Shown here piece after piece: positions 50,538 through 59,449 of a stretch of 64,000 nucleotides of DNA. This DNA is from JANRLT01 sp041736895. Lineage in GTDB: Bacteria > Planctomycetota > Planctomycetia > Pirellulales > JALHPA01. The stretch covers positions 1 to 64,000 of the forward strand of contig JBGSSS010000165.1 in the NCBI GenBank assembly GCA_041736895.1. The letters are read 5' to 3'. The notes below the pieces were generated by a model that was given only the letters and a program-made list of their open reading frames with translations, was not told the DNA's origin and did not search any database. Positions within the stretch are counted from its first letter, which is position 1. Each line of letters starts with the position of its first letter. The position numbers and the translations under genes were made by a program.

Positions 50538-53500
50538 ATGAAGTCCAGGAACTGGTTTGCGTGGAAAATATCGACTCAACTTGGCAAACCAGCCAGCCGT
50601 CGGAAAACGCGCCGACAGAAATCGTTGTTCGAGCAGCTCGAGGCACGCGACTTGATGTATGCTCCGCTGCCGTTGAACTATGATCCGTCGATTGATTATT
50701 TTCCCGTGACTCCTGCGCTGACTCAGGATCAAGCTGATGCGCAGACGGTTTTGGGACCACAAACAACCGTGGCTGAAGTCGGGCTCTCGGCTGTGTGTGC
50801 GTTGACTCCGAGCATTCACAATGGCACGGGTGGTTGCTGTTGCCCGAGTTGTTTAGGGGTGATGGATACCGCGCTGGACGAATCAGAAGAATTGTTCGAT
50901 GGTTCTCTGGATGCGACTCCGACGAGTGATTCAGCAACCGATACAACGAACACGAGCTTGCCCTATAGCGTGGCCAATAACATCCAGTATTCGATCCCTG
51001 GGAATGGGGATTACTTGGACGAGGTGATTGCCGCTTACACGACAACTGCTGCGGGGATGCCGATTCTGAATAGCTCTCCGAGTTCGCCAACAGCGATCTA
51101 TTTGGATTTTGATGGCGATTCTGGCGGATTTGATGTGGCCACGCCGTATGACACCGATGGAAATACGGCGACATTCAACCTGAGCGAACAGACCGATATT
51201 GTCAAAGCATGGCGCCAGGTTTCGGCCTACTTTGCCATGTTTGATATGAATGTCACCACGATTAAACCAGCCACTGGAATCGAAACCGCGTGGTTGGCCA
51301 TCGGGAACAACATCAGTGGCGGCTATGCTTGGGTCGGCACATTTCCTACGACTTCGGGAGCGAGCGGTTTTAATAATAGCGGCGATGCGCGCACGCGAGT
51401 CTCGGGCATGGTCCATGAAATTGGCCATATCATGGGGCTAAGTCACCAATCAACATACAATACCTTGGGTGTCAAAACGGCCGAATATGCCAGCAAGAAA
51501 GATGACCTGCATGGAACAATCATGGGGGTTGATTTTGATGGCACCGTGAAAAAATGGATCTGGGATCATCCCTCAAGTTCACCAAGTAATCTTCAAGATG
51601 ACTTGCTCGTGATTGCCAATCGAGTCAAGGCTTATCAACCTTCCGGCGGCGATGGGTATCGCGCCGATGATTATGGCGGCACGGTCGCACTAGCTACAGC
51701 AATGCAAGTCGTCGCTGGTACGCAACAAATCTATGGCAACATCGAACGTGCGGCCGATGTCGATGTCTTTACGTTTACTGTTTCGAGTGCCGCGACTCAA
51801 ATCGATGTCGTCCCGGATTACCCCGGCAGTTTAGATGCCAAGTTGGAAATTCGGGATGCGGCCGGAAATGTCCTCGCCAAGAGTCACACGACCAATAACG
51901 ATCAGCATTTGACGTTGAATCTGGGGACAGGGACGTACTATGCCTATATCTCGGGTGCCGGCGATTATGGAGATGTAGGGTTATATAGCGTCAAGGTCGC
52001 GAGCCTGCCTGAGAATTGGCGCAGTCAAGACATCAACTCTGCCGCTTTGTATCTCGGCGGCAGCGGCCGCTATGACAGTGTGAACAACACGTGGGAACTA
52101 GAAGGGTCAGGCGCTGGTTTAGGATCGACTTCGGATAACTTTCAATTTACATCGGGCACGATGACCGGTGATGGGACGATTACCCTGCGCGTGGATAGCC
52201 TGGAGAATACCAATAATAACGCCAAAACAGGCATTATGATTCGCTCGACGACGGCTGGCAATTCGGCCTCGATCGCCGTGGCTGCGACTCCGACGAGTGG
52301 TCAGCAGTTTATCCGACGATTAACGAATGGGGCGTCAAGTTCTACCACGAGTGTCAGTGCGGCGACTTTTGCTCCGATTTGGTTAAGAATCACCAAGGCC
52401 GGCAACAATTACTCGGTCTTTCGCTCGACTAACGGAACCAGTTGGACCCAGATCGGCTCGACGACAAGTGCCTCGCTTGGAACGAACTTCCAAGTAGGTG
52501 TGTTCTCGACATCGGCCACGAACTCGAATCCGAGTTCGGTCAAGATGAGCAACTTCTCGATGACGGGCTTTACAGCTCCTGCTGCGGGCAGCGTGAACGG
52601 CTTGACTGCACCTACAGACCTGGCTGTCGTGCCTGGGACGAATACGAATCTGAATCTGAGTTGGTCTGATATTGTTGGGGAGACCGGCTATCGCATCGAG
52701 CGCTCGACCGACGGCATGTTCTTTACTGCGGTCACTACCACGGCAGCGAATATCACGACTTACACAGACGCAGCTCTCTCGGGCTCGAATCGCTACTACT
52801 ATCGTATCATCGCGATGAGCAGCGCGACTCCTTCGGTGCCAGGGAATGTGGCACAAGCCGTGAATAAGCCCGGGGCTGTGACCAACCTCACGTTTACTTC
52901 TTGGACGACAACCTCGATTATTCTGAATTGGCGCGAGACCAACGGCGAAACGGGCTATCGTATCGAACGCTCCACCGATGGGACGACCTACACAACCATC
53001 GCGACGATCGCTGCCAATATCCCAAGCTACACCAATACGGGGTTAACCGCGGGGACTTCGTACACCTATCGAGTCACTCCGCTCAGCGCGCTCGGCGATG
53101 GCGTCGCGGCAACCACGACGGGGAGCACGCGGCTGGCGGCGGTGACGGGTTCGGGGTTCACGGCGAAGAGCTCGACGTCGCTGACGTTCACTTGGAACGA
53201 CATCGCGGGCGAAACCGGCTATCAAATCGAACGCTCGACCAATGGCACCACCTATACCACGCTGACGACCGTCGCCGCAGGCGTCACCACTTACACCGAC
53301 ACGACGGTGACTGCCGCGAATGAATACTATTATCGCGTGGTTGGGACAAACGGTTCGTCGATTAGTATCTATCCAACGCCGATCTTTACCGCAACACCTT
53401 CGGCGAACGCGTTGCCCGCACCCTGGGCGGCGAGCGATATCGGCGCGGTGGCCGGCGCGGGGACCACGGATTTTTCGGGCAGCACCTTTAAGGTAATCAG

Positions 53501-54866
53501 CGCCGGGGCCGATATCTGGGGCACCGCCGATCAGTTCCGCTACACCTATCAAACACTCACCGGCAACGGCACGATCACCGCGCGCGTGAGCGCCGTCGAA
53601 GACACCGGCGGTTGGGCCAAGATCGGCGTCATGGTGCGCGAATCGCTCGCGGCCAACTCGAAACACGCCATGCTCGTGGTCACGCCCGACAACGGCGTGG
53701 CCATGCAATCTCGCAGCTCGACCGGCGGCTCGAGCAGCAGTGTGCTTGGCCCCAATGTCGATGCGCCGTATTGGGTTCGCATGACGCGCATTGGCAATAC
53801 GCTGACGGGCTTTGCCTCGTCCGACGGCGTCACTTGGACCCAAGTGAGCTCGGTGACGATCAGCATGACAAGCACGGTCTACTTTGGCCTGTCGGCGAAC
53901 GCCAATACCTCGACGCTCTTGAACACGTCGAGCTTTACCAACGTCTCGGTCACTAACACCACGCCGAGCGTGACCAATGCGGCGACCGTCGTGAACGCGC
54001 AGAACATGACCGGGTTGGTCCTCACGCCGAATGCGGCGGATGGAACATCGATCACCCATTTCCAAATCACCGGCATCACCAACGGCACACTGTTTCAAGC
54101 CAACGGCACGACGCCGATCACCAATGGCCAGTTCATCACCATCGCCCAGGGCGCGGCCGGACTCAAGTTCCTCCCCGCCGCCAACAGCACTGCCACGGGC
54201 AGCTTCCAGGCCAAGGCCTCGCTGAGCAACACCGTGAGCGGACTCAGCGGCAACGCCGTCACCGCCACGATTACCGTCGCACCGCTGGTCACGGTCGAAA
54301 GCACGGTGATCAATGCCGGGCTGACGGGCGGGAATCAGCGCTCGATGGTCAAGAACGTGACGGTCACCTTCAGCGGCTTGGTCACGACCCCAATCGCTAG
54401 CGGATCCTTTGTCGTAACCCAGCAGCCGAGCGGCACACCCGTGACCGTCATTGCGACCCCTTCGACCGTGGCGGGCAAGACCGTGGTAACGCTGACCTTT
54501 AGCGGCCCAGGCACCGAGAATGGCTCGCTCGTGGATGGCAATTACCAAATGGTCATCAACGGCGCGTTGATCAAGGACGCCCTGGGCTATTCGATCGATG
54601 CCGACGCGAACCAATCGGCCGGCGGGACGCGGCTGTTTGGCCAGGGTGCTAGCACGGCGGCCACGGACAAGTTTTTCCGGCTGTTTGGCGACTACGACGG
54701 CGACCGGGACGTGGATGGCCTCGATCTTTTCCGTTTCCGAACCACCCAAAACAAGCTCCAATCCGACCCGTTATTCCTGTGGTTCATGGATTTCGACCAA
54801 GACGGCGACGTGGACGGGATTGATTTATTTCGCTTCCGGGTGCGTTATGGCAGCACAATAAGTTGA
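50538..54866 (+). CDS. Giant surface metalloprotease with FN3 and dockerin-like domains
   Basis: A 1442-residue protein. N-terminal planctomycete surface signature SLFEQLEARDLMYAP (29-43) instead of a classic signal peptide. A metzincin-type peptidase domain has HEIGHIMGLSH (H293, E294, H297, H303; HExxHxxGxxH). A pre-peptidase C-terminal-like beta domain is at about 385-490 (IERAADVDVFTFTVSSAATQIDVV). A first jelly-roll domain (about 494-682) is followed by three fibronectin III modules (about 691-954) with repeated GETGYRIERSTDG. A second jelly-roll (about 964-1141), an Ig-like region and a C-terminal dockerin-like pair of Asp loops (DYDGDRDVDGLDLFRF and DFDQDGDVDGIDLFRF, 1385-1437) complete it. 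GTG at 50535 is an alternative start. Base composition shifts to higher GC after about 53.05 kb. Confidence 0.92.
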   Translation: MKSRNWFAWKISTQLGKPASRRKTRRQKSLFEQLEARDLMYAPLPLNYDPSIDYFPVTPALTQDQADAQTVLGPQTTVAEVGLSAVCALTPSIHNGTGGCCCPSCLGVMDTALDESEELFDGSLDATPTSDSATDTTNTSLPYSVANNIQYSIPGNGDYLDEVIAAYTTTAAGMPILNSSPSSPTAIYLDFDGDSGGFDVATPYDTDGNTATFNLSEQTDIVKAWRQVSAYFAMFDMNVTTIKPATGIETAWLAIGNNISGGYAWVGTFPTTSGASGFNNSGDARTRVSGMVHEIGHIMGLSHQSTYNTLGVKTAEYASKKDDLHGTIMGVDFDGTVKKWIWDHPSSSPSNLQDDLLVIANRVKAYQPSGGDGYRADDYGGTVALATAMQVVAGTQQIYGNIERAADVDVFTFTVSSAATQIDVVPDYPGSLDAKLEIRDAAGNVLAKSHTTNNDQHLTLNLGTGTYYAYISGAGDYGDVGLYSVKVASLPENWRSQDINSAALYLGGSGRYDSVNNTWELEGSGAGLGSTSDNFQFTSGTMTGDGTITLRVDSLENTNNNAKTGIMIRSTTAGNSASIAVAATPTSGQQFIRRLTNGASSSTTSVSAATFAPIWLRITKAGNNYSVFRSTNGTSWTQIGSTTSASLGTNFQVGVFSTSATNSNPSSVKMSNFSMTGFTAPAAGSVNGLTAPTDLAVVPGTNTNLNLSWSDIVGETGYRIERSTDGMFFTAVTTTAANITTYTDAALSGSNRYYYRIIAMSSATPSVPGNVAQAVNKPGAVTNLTFTSWTTTSIILNWRETNGETGYRIERSTDGTTYTTIATIAANIPSYTNTGLTAGTSYTYRVTPLSALGDGVAATTTGSTRLAAVTGSGFTAKSSTSLTFTWNDIAGETGYQIERSTNGTTYTTLTTVAAGVTTYTDTTVTAANEYYYRVVGTNGSSISIYPTPIFTATPSANALPAPWAASDIGAVAGAGTTDFSGSTFKVISAGADIWGTADQFRYTYQTLTGNGTITARVSAVEDTGGWAKIGVMVRESLAANSKHAMLVVTPDNGVAMQSRSSTGGSSSSVLGPNVDAPYWVRMTRIGNTLTGFASSDGVTWTQVSSVTISMTSTVYFGLSANANTSTLLNTSSFTNVSVTNTTPSVTNAATVVNAQNMTGLVLTPNAADGTSITHFQITGITNGTLFQANGTTPITNGQFITIAQGAAGLKFLPAANSTATGSFQAKASLSNTVSGLSGNAVTATITVAPLVTVESTVINAGLTGGNQRSMVKNVTVTFSGLVTTPIASGSFVVTQQPSGTPVTVIATPSTVAGKTVVTLTFSGPGTENGSLVDGNYQMVINGALIKDALGYSIDADANQSAGGTRLFGQGASTAATDKFFRLFGDYDGDRDVDGLDLFRFRTTQNKLQSDPLFLWFMDFDQDGDVDGIDLFRFRVRYGSTIS

Positions 54867-54967
54867 TTTTTTCGAAAGTAGGAATTAATCTGATTATGAG
54901 GGTTGCGACAATAAGCACGTTTTCTTAACATTTCACCGCTGATTTCAGCACTTCCCGAGGACCGCTA

Positions 54968-55660
54968 ATGCTCTACCACCGCCGTTTGGTTTCTTTCTTG
55001 TCACTGCTGGTGACAATTGCCTGGGGCAGTACCGCCTCGGCTGCTTATGAATATCGGTACGTCTTCGACGCGACCAACTATACGGTCTCGCCCGGCCAAA
55101 CCGTGCCGGTCCAGGTCTTTCTCCAGGAAACCGTCAATGGCGGGAGCACTCCCTGGTTTACTACTCCGGGTCTCGGTCTCTTTATCGGCGGGGTGCGTGT
55201 CAATTTTGACGAACTCCCGGTTCCCACGGACCGCGCCGAAGTTCTAAGCACCGCGAATATTATCGCAAACCCTCTCTTTACCGACTCTCCGCCGACACTC
55301 AGTCTGGTGTCCGGCAGTTCCGCTGGCTTGACGGCGGCGGTGGCTGATCCGTTTTCGGAACTGATCCAAGGGACGGTGGTCAACGCCTCGACGTCGCGCA
55401 TTCTCCTGGGCACCTTCACGTTCACCGCTGGCTTGATCCCCAACGAAGTGACCAATCTGCTGGCCGGCGACTACGATGCCATTACGCAAAACGTGGTGAT
55501 CACCTCGGGCTTCAATCCGGTCGATCTCGATGCGCTGATCCTCCCGGCCACGGCCACGATCACGGTGATCCCAGAACCGAGTTCGCTCGCGCTGCTGGGT
55601 CTCGGCGGCGCAGGCCTCTGCGGCTGGCAATTCCGGCGGCTGCGTCGGCAAGAAAAGTAA
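54968..55660 (+). CDS. PEP-CTERM sorting domain protein (230 aa)
   Basis: Signal peptide (about 1-25, SLLVTIAWGSTASA). A beta-rich cohesin-like stretch follows (YTVSPGQTVPVQVFLQETVNGG, LGLFIGGVRVNFD, GTFTFTAGLIPNEV). The C-terminus is a PEP-CTERM signal: VIPEPSSLALLGLGGAGLCG, then RRLRRQEK. The cohesin-like pattern together with the dockerin-like end of the upstream protease suggests a possible pairing; this is inference. 101 bp after the protease gene. Confidence 0.88.
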   Translation: MLYHRRLVSFLSLLVTIAWGSTASAAYEYRYVFDATNYTVSPGQTVPVQVFLQETVNGGSTPWFTTPGLGLFIGGVRVNFDELPVPTDRAEVLSTANIIANPLFTDSPPTLSLVSGSSAGLTAAVADPFSELIQGTVVNASTSRILLGTFTFTAGLIPNEVTNLLAGDYDAITQNVVITSGFNPVDLDALILPATATITVIPEPSSLALLGLGGAGLCGWQFRRLRRQEK

Positions 55661-55690
55661 CGCCGCGCGATTGAAAAAACGAGTCTCTTG

Positions 55691-55727
55691 AAAAGAGGTC
55701 CAGAAGGTTCTGGACCTCTTTTCGTTT
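55691..55727 (+). terminator. Rho-independent terminator
   Basis: AAAAGAGGTCCAGA-AGGT-TCTGGACCTCTTTT (55691-55722) followed by CGTTTTT, 31 bp after the PEP-CTERM gene stop. Confidence 0.9.
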
Positions 55728-55764
55728 TTATGCGGCGATGTTTGCAAGTCGCGTCGCATTTATC

Positions 55765-55827
55765 GCCCGTAGCGTTAGCGAGGGTATTAGTAGCTCTTTG
55801 CTCGCCCTCGCTAACGCTACGGGCTAC
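55765..55827. repeat. Long perfect inverted repeat with GTAG-type foot
   Basis: Two perfect 20-base arms, GCCCGTAGCGTTAGCGAGGG and its complement, with a 20-base loop; CTAC overlaps the right end. Shorter relatives are at about 1780, 2093 and 3570, and a diverged one near 63815. Rest of the gap 55661-55980: nothing else seen. Confidence 0.85.
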
Positions 55828-55980
55828 AAAGGTAGCGTCGCCGTAAAACGAGCAAAGGTCTGCATGTTGTTGAATGCGTTGCAAGTTGATGATTGCTTGT
55901 TGCCAACTCGCGAGTGAATTAAGATCAGTCGAGTTCATTTCTTCCATCATCAACGTAAATCTACGCCGGCTTGCTATCGA

Positions 55981-58020
55981 ATGAACCATCCTTCGATTTC
56001 TGGATTCGATCACTGGCAAAAGCGGCTTTGGCAGTATGGTCTCTGGGTCTGTTTCATATTGATTGTCATCTATCATGTCATTCGAAGCTTGCTCGCCGTC
56101 AGTCCATTTGATCAAGGGATGATGGATGGGCCCTTTCAGCTATTTAACTGGCTGCGCAGGATGGATGCGGGTGAGGTACCGGGGCGAGACTTTCCCTGTT
56201 TCCACGGGATCGGAATTCCCTTGGTGCACTACCCGCTGTACCGCGTGTTGGGCGGCGGTCTATTTGGGATGGAGATCAGCCGGCAATTGGTCTGCCGCTT
56301 GTCGACACTAGCGGCGTACTTGATTGTTTCGCGCTTAACCACCAAAAGTTACACGGCTGGCGTGCTCTGGTCGTTGACGACACTATTGCCGGACATGGAT
56401 TGGGGAGCCGGCCAATGGAAAATTCTGACCAGTTTCGCCGGCGGCAACGCTCTCTTTGCGTTCGAGCCGGGTAATAGCATGCCAGGACTGCGGGGATTGT
56501 TGCCGCTGATCTTTGTGGCGACTTGCTTTTTACCCTCGAACTGGAAAATCAAATGTTGGCAGATGCTCTTGCTCAGCGGCAGCTTTTTCTGCGGCATCGA
56601 AAATGGGATGGCCCTGTTTTTAGGCTTATTTGGCACGCTTTTGTTACTGCTAGTGAGTTCATTTTTTAAGAACAGTTTACTCATTTATGTCAAAGACTTC
56701 GTGATCGTGCTGGTGGGCGGCGCGCTGCTCACGTTTTTGGGAATGCTCGCCGTGTGCGGCAGTTCAGGACTCCCAAGATACTTGGCATTTCATTTTCGAT
56801 CCCAAATTCAAGATCAAACGTGGTTTTTCGGCTCGCCGCCCAACAACTTTTTGTTGGATGGTTATTCATGGACCTTGGTCCTAGCAATCATTGCCGCGTT
56901 CGTTGTCGCGGCAATTGGAATGTATCTACTCTGGTTATGCCGCAATTTGATTCGCAGCGAGAACCCGGATCAGCAGCAAAGAGAATTGGCGAAGATCGTC
57001 GGGTTGAGCTTTGGCGTAATCTCGTTGGCTTCGTTGTTGGGGTACGTCAACCCCGGCGGGACTGTCAGCTTTACTCGGATCGTCTATCTGTTGTTGACGG
57101 TCGCCGTGACCAAGCGGTTGTCTGAATGGTCGCCTTCGCGCGCGACGATGATCCTGCTGAATTGCATTTTATGGTCGATCATCCTATTCGCAGCCATTCG
57201 CTGTGTGTCGCTTGGACGGCGTTTCACGGGGGTTGGCATCTCCGAGCGATACAGGACTCATCTCGAGCTTGCGGCTCCGATCTTTGCGGATCATCAAATA
57301 ATTGCCCAGCCCCAATTGTTGTGGCCGGCTTATGCGGGTCTCTATGAATCCGAACTGGGAATCTACGCGCCGACGGAGTGGGATTACATCATTCATGCCC
57401 TCGGTGCTGATCGCCAAGAATACTTTCGGAAATATGCCGAGGTTCGGCCCAAGTATGTGACCACGTCGAAACACGCGGCGAGCGTCTACGAGGAATGGCT
57501 GCGGACGGCGTTATTTCCCTTGTATCGGCCGCTGTTATTTCATTACAAAATTCTTGCCGAAACGCCGTTCATGTATATCTGGCAACGCTCCGATGATGCA
57601 GCGGCTGCTGTGGCTGGGGAACCCGTCGTGTTGAAAACAGAGCAGCCTTTGCATTATGTAGTTCCGGCATTACCCAAGGACGACGAGCTTTCGCTGTTCA
57701 TCATCGACGTCGAGTATCAAACGAAGAACCCCCTTCGATGGCTGCCGCTCCTCGGAAATAGTCCGCGCTATCTCGTGGAACTGACCGGCGCCAAAGCCGG
57801 CAACCCGGTCTCGTTGTCGCCGTTTCAAACCAGTCAATCATTTCCCGTGATCCCCGTTCCGGGGCAAACTTTTCGCCTTGATTTTGTGGTGCGCGGTATC
57901 CGTTGGGATGCCGAGATCGACGTGCAAAAAGTCACCGCCACCAAGGTGACGCTCGATCCGGCCAACAAGCAATTTCTAAAACCGTCGTTGGATTATCGCG
58001 AAACAGAAAAGCGAAACTGA
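55981..58020 (+). CDS. Polytopic membrane protein, possible GT-C glycosyltransferase
   Basis: A 679-residue protein with about ten to twelve hydrophobic segments in its first 430 residues and a soluble C-terminal part of about 250 residues. The first periplasmic loop FDQGMMDGPFQLFNWLRRMDAGEVPGRDF has acidic residues after the first helix, as in GT-C enzymes. The later soluble part (LAAPIFADHQIIAQPQLLWPAY, TEWDYIIHALG) resembles their lumenal domain. No clear family signature, so the activity is tentative. It stands alone between palindromes and the minus-strand 58-kb genes. Confidence 0.65.
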   Translation: MNHPSISGFDHWQKRLWQYGLWVCFILIVIYHVIRSLLAVSPFDQGMMDGPFQLFNWLRRMDAGEVPGRDFPCFHGIGIPLVHYPLYRVLGGGLFGMEISRQLVCRLSTLAAYLIVSRLTTKSYTAGVLWSLTTLLPDMDWGAGQWKILTSFAGGNALFAFEPGNSMPGLRGLLPLIFVATCFLPSNWKIKCWQMLLLSGSFFCGIENGMALFLGLFGTLLLLLVSSFFKNSLLIYVKDFVIVLVGGALLTFLGMLAVCGSSGLPRYLAFHFRSQIQDQTWFFGSPPNNFLLDGYSWTLVLAIIAAFVVAAIGMYLLWLCRNLIRSENPDQQQRELAKIVGLSFGVISLASLLGYVNPGGTVSFTRIVYLLLTVAVTKRLSEWSPSRATMILLNCILWSIILFAAIRCVSLGRRFTGVGISERYRTHLELAAPIFADHQIIAQPQLLWPAYAGLYESELGIYAPTEWDYIIHALGADRQEYFRKYAEVRPKYVTTSKHAASVYEEWLRTALFPLYRPLLFHYKILAETPFMYIWQRSDDAAAAVAGEPVVLKTEQPLHYVVPALPKDDELSLFIIDVEYQTKNPLRWLPLLGNSPRYLVELTGAKAGNPVSLSPFQTSQSFPVIPVPGQTFRLDFVVRGIRWDAEIDVQKVTATKVTLDPANKQFLKPSLDYRETEKRN

Positions 58021-58162
58021 CGACGCGGATATTCCGGAACAACTCGTAAGGCTCCTGCCGAAGAGTTCGACGTAGGACTCGCTGTGGAAAACGAGTCACA
58101 AGAGCTTTGTTTCGATTGGGTGTGCCTCGATTTCCCCAAGCGTCAAACGCGAGTCAGCTTCT

Positions 58163-58303
58163 TCATTTACGCGCTTGCTGCCGGCAACGCTCGCTGCAGT
58201 AGCGAACCTGCGCCCAAACCGCGGCCCATTTTTTGCGCCAGGCAAACGGGCGCTGGCACACGGCGCAGAGTTTCGTGGGGAGGATGGGTTTTTGATGGGG
58301 CAT
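58163..58303 (-). CDS. DUF2256 family zinc-ribbon protein (46 aa)
   Basis: A 46-residue protein that closely follows DUF2256: MPHQKPILPTKLCAVC, then QRPFAWRKKWAAVW and VRYCSERCRQQARK. The Cys pattern C-x2-C...C-x3-C probably binds zinc. A strong GGAGG site lies 4 bp before the ATG at 58303, which decides the start over the longer frame. The family's function is unknown. Confidence 0.85.
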   Translation of the reverse strand: MPHQKPILPTKLCAVCQRPFAWRKKWAAVWAQVRYCSERCRQQARK

Positions 58304-58361
58304 TCGTCCTCCGGCAAAGCAACGGCTTGCGCGAGAGCCTCGCCGCAACGGGAAGCGAATT

Positions 58362-59408
58362 CTACTTGGTTTCCTTCAGTAGTTCGAGCATCGACTCGCC
58401 CAGGGCTTTGCCGATCCGGTTGTACCAGATCGCGCTGCCGTAATAGTGATACGGGCGGTCGCTGCCGGTGTGGACCCATTCGGCATTTTTCTGCCACGTC
58501 GGGAACATCTCCTCGGCCGCTTTGTCGACCAGGACATCGACGGGGATCGCCCGCACGTTGTCTTTGAACTCGGGCACGTCGTTCATCGAGAGCTGTGCTG
58601 TTTGCACGGTCAGCATTCCGCCGGTCGCCGGTTTCGAGCCGTTTTGGCCGAGCGCGCCGATCACGACGGGGAGCTTGGGCGCATTGAGATCGCGGCGCAC
58701 GTCGTTGATCAGATGCTTCATGTTCGACGCATATTCGTCCTGGCCGCCGAACATGTCGTTGTAGCCCTGAAACCAGACGAAGCCCGCGAGTTCCAGCTTC
58801 TTCCCCTCGGTCGCGGGAAAGAGTTTGGCGTGATTGGTCATCACGTCTTGGACTTCGGCCAGCATGTTGCGATACGACGAGCCGAACTCTTTTTTGATGT
58901 CGTCCAGGGTCGGCAGCGGAGCTTGCTTTTTGTTCTTCTCGTTTGCTTTTGTGACTTTGGTTTGCGCCTGTTGCAGTTCCCGCGCGAGCAACTCCTCGGG
59001 GAGTCCGGCCGAAGGCGAGCGAAAGAGTTTGTAGAGCGAGTGTCCGCCCCAGGCCGTTTTGATCAAGATCACCGGCTCGTCAAAGTGGTTGGCCATCGCG
59101 GTCCCAAATTCCAACTCGGGTCCGGTGCAGCCCGGGGAGCCGTACCCGACGGTGAGAGGTCCATGGCGGTCGAGAAATTTGATAAAGGCATCGTCGCGCA
59201 CGCGCCATTGATCGCCCTGGCGAAGATGCGCGAAGAGATCCTTGGTCTTGGCGTCGGTTGCTTGGTAATCGAGGAGCGTGTTGCGCGCCTTGCCCTCCAT
59301 GTTCGACTGCCCGGCGAGGATAAAAACCCGCACCGGCTTGTCCGCGGCCAGGAGCGCCGAGGTCGCGGCGAAGAGTGCGAGGAATGAAAACACGAGGGAT
59401 CGCAGCAT
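58362..59408 (-). CDS. Secreted SASA-domain carbohydrate esterase
   Basis: A 348-residue protein with signal peptide (1-22). The SGNH/SASA (sialate O-acetylesterase-like, CE6) motif VRVFILAGQSNMEG is next, nucleophile Ser35. KTAWGGHSLYKLFRSPS, FVWFQGYNDMFGGQDEYASNMKHLI (block with Gly/Asn) and the C-terminal HYYGSAIWYNRIGKALGESM follow; in place of the usual D-x-x-H the end reads RPYHYYGS with a His. Such enzymes remove acetyl groups from sialic acid or xylan; planctomycetes carry many for polysaccharide use. 40 bp upstream, on the same strand, lies the Sel1-repeat gene. Confidence 0.88.
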   Translation of the reverse strand: MLRSLVFSFLALFAATSALLAADKPVRVFILAGQSNMEGKARNTLLDYQATDAKTKDLFAHLRQGDQWRVRDDAFIKFLDRHGPLTVGYGSPGCTGPELEFGTAMANHFDEPVILIKTAWGGHSLYKLFRSPSAGLPEELLARELQQAQTKVTKANEKNKKQAPLPTLDDIKKEFGSSYRNMLAEVQDVMTNHAKLFPATEGKKLELAGFVWFQGYNDMFGGQDEYASNMKHLINDVRRDLNAPKLPVVIGALGQNGSKPATGGMLTVQTAQLSMNDVPEFKDNVRAIPVDVLVDKAAEEMFPTWQKNAEWVHTGSDRPYHYYGSAIWYNRIGKALGESMLELLKETK

Positions 59409-59449
59409 GGCGGGGCCTTTGTTCGAGGCGGGTATAGGGGAAAGTCGTC

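Noticed and set aside
53043..54761. 572-codon open frame on the minus strand
   Set aside because: It is fully antisense to the dockerin-like protease gene and its His/Arg-rich translation has no domain. High GC with biased codon use explains the missing stops.
58096..58497. 133-codon minus-strand frame
   Set aside because: It overlaps both the DUF2256 gene and the esterase 3' end in another frame; the DUF2256 frame has the recognised motif and a strong GGAGG site.
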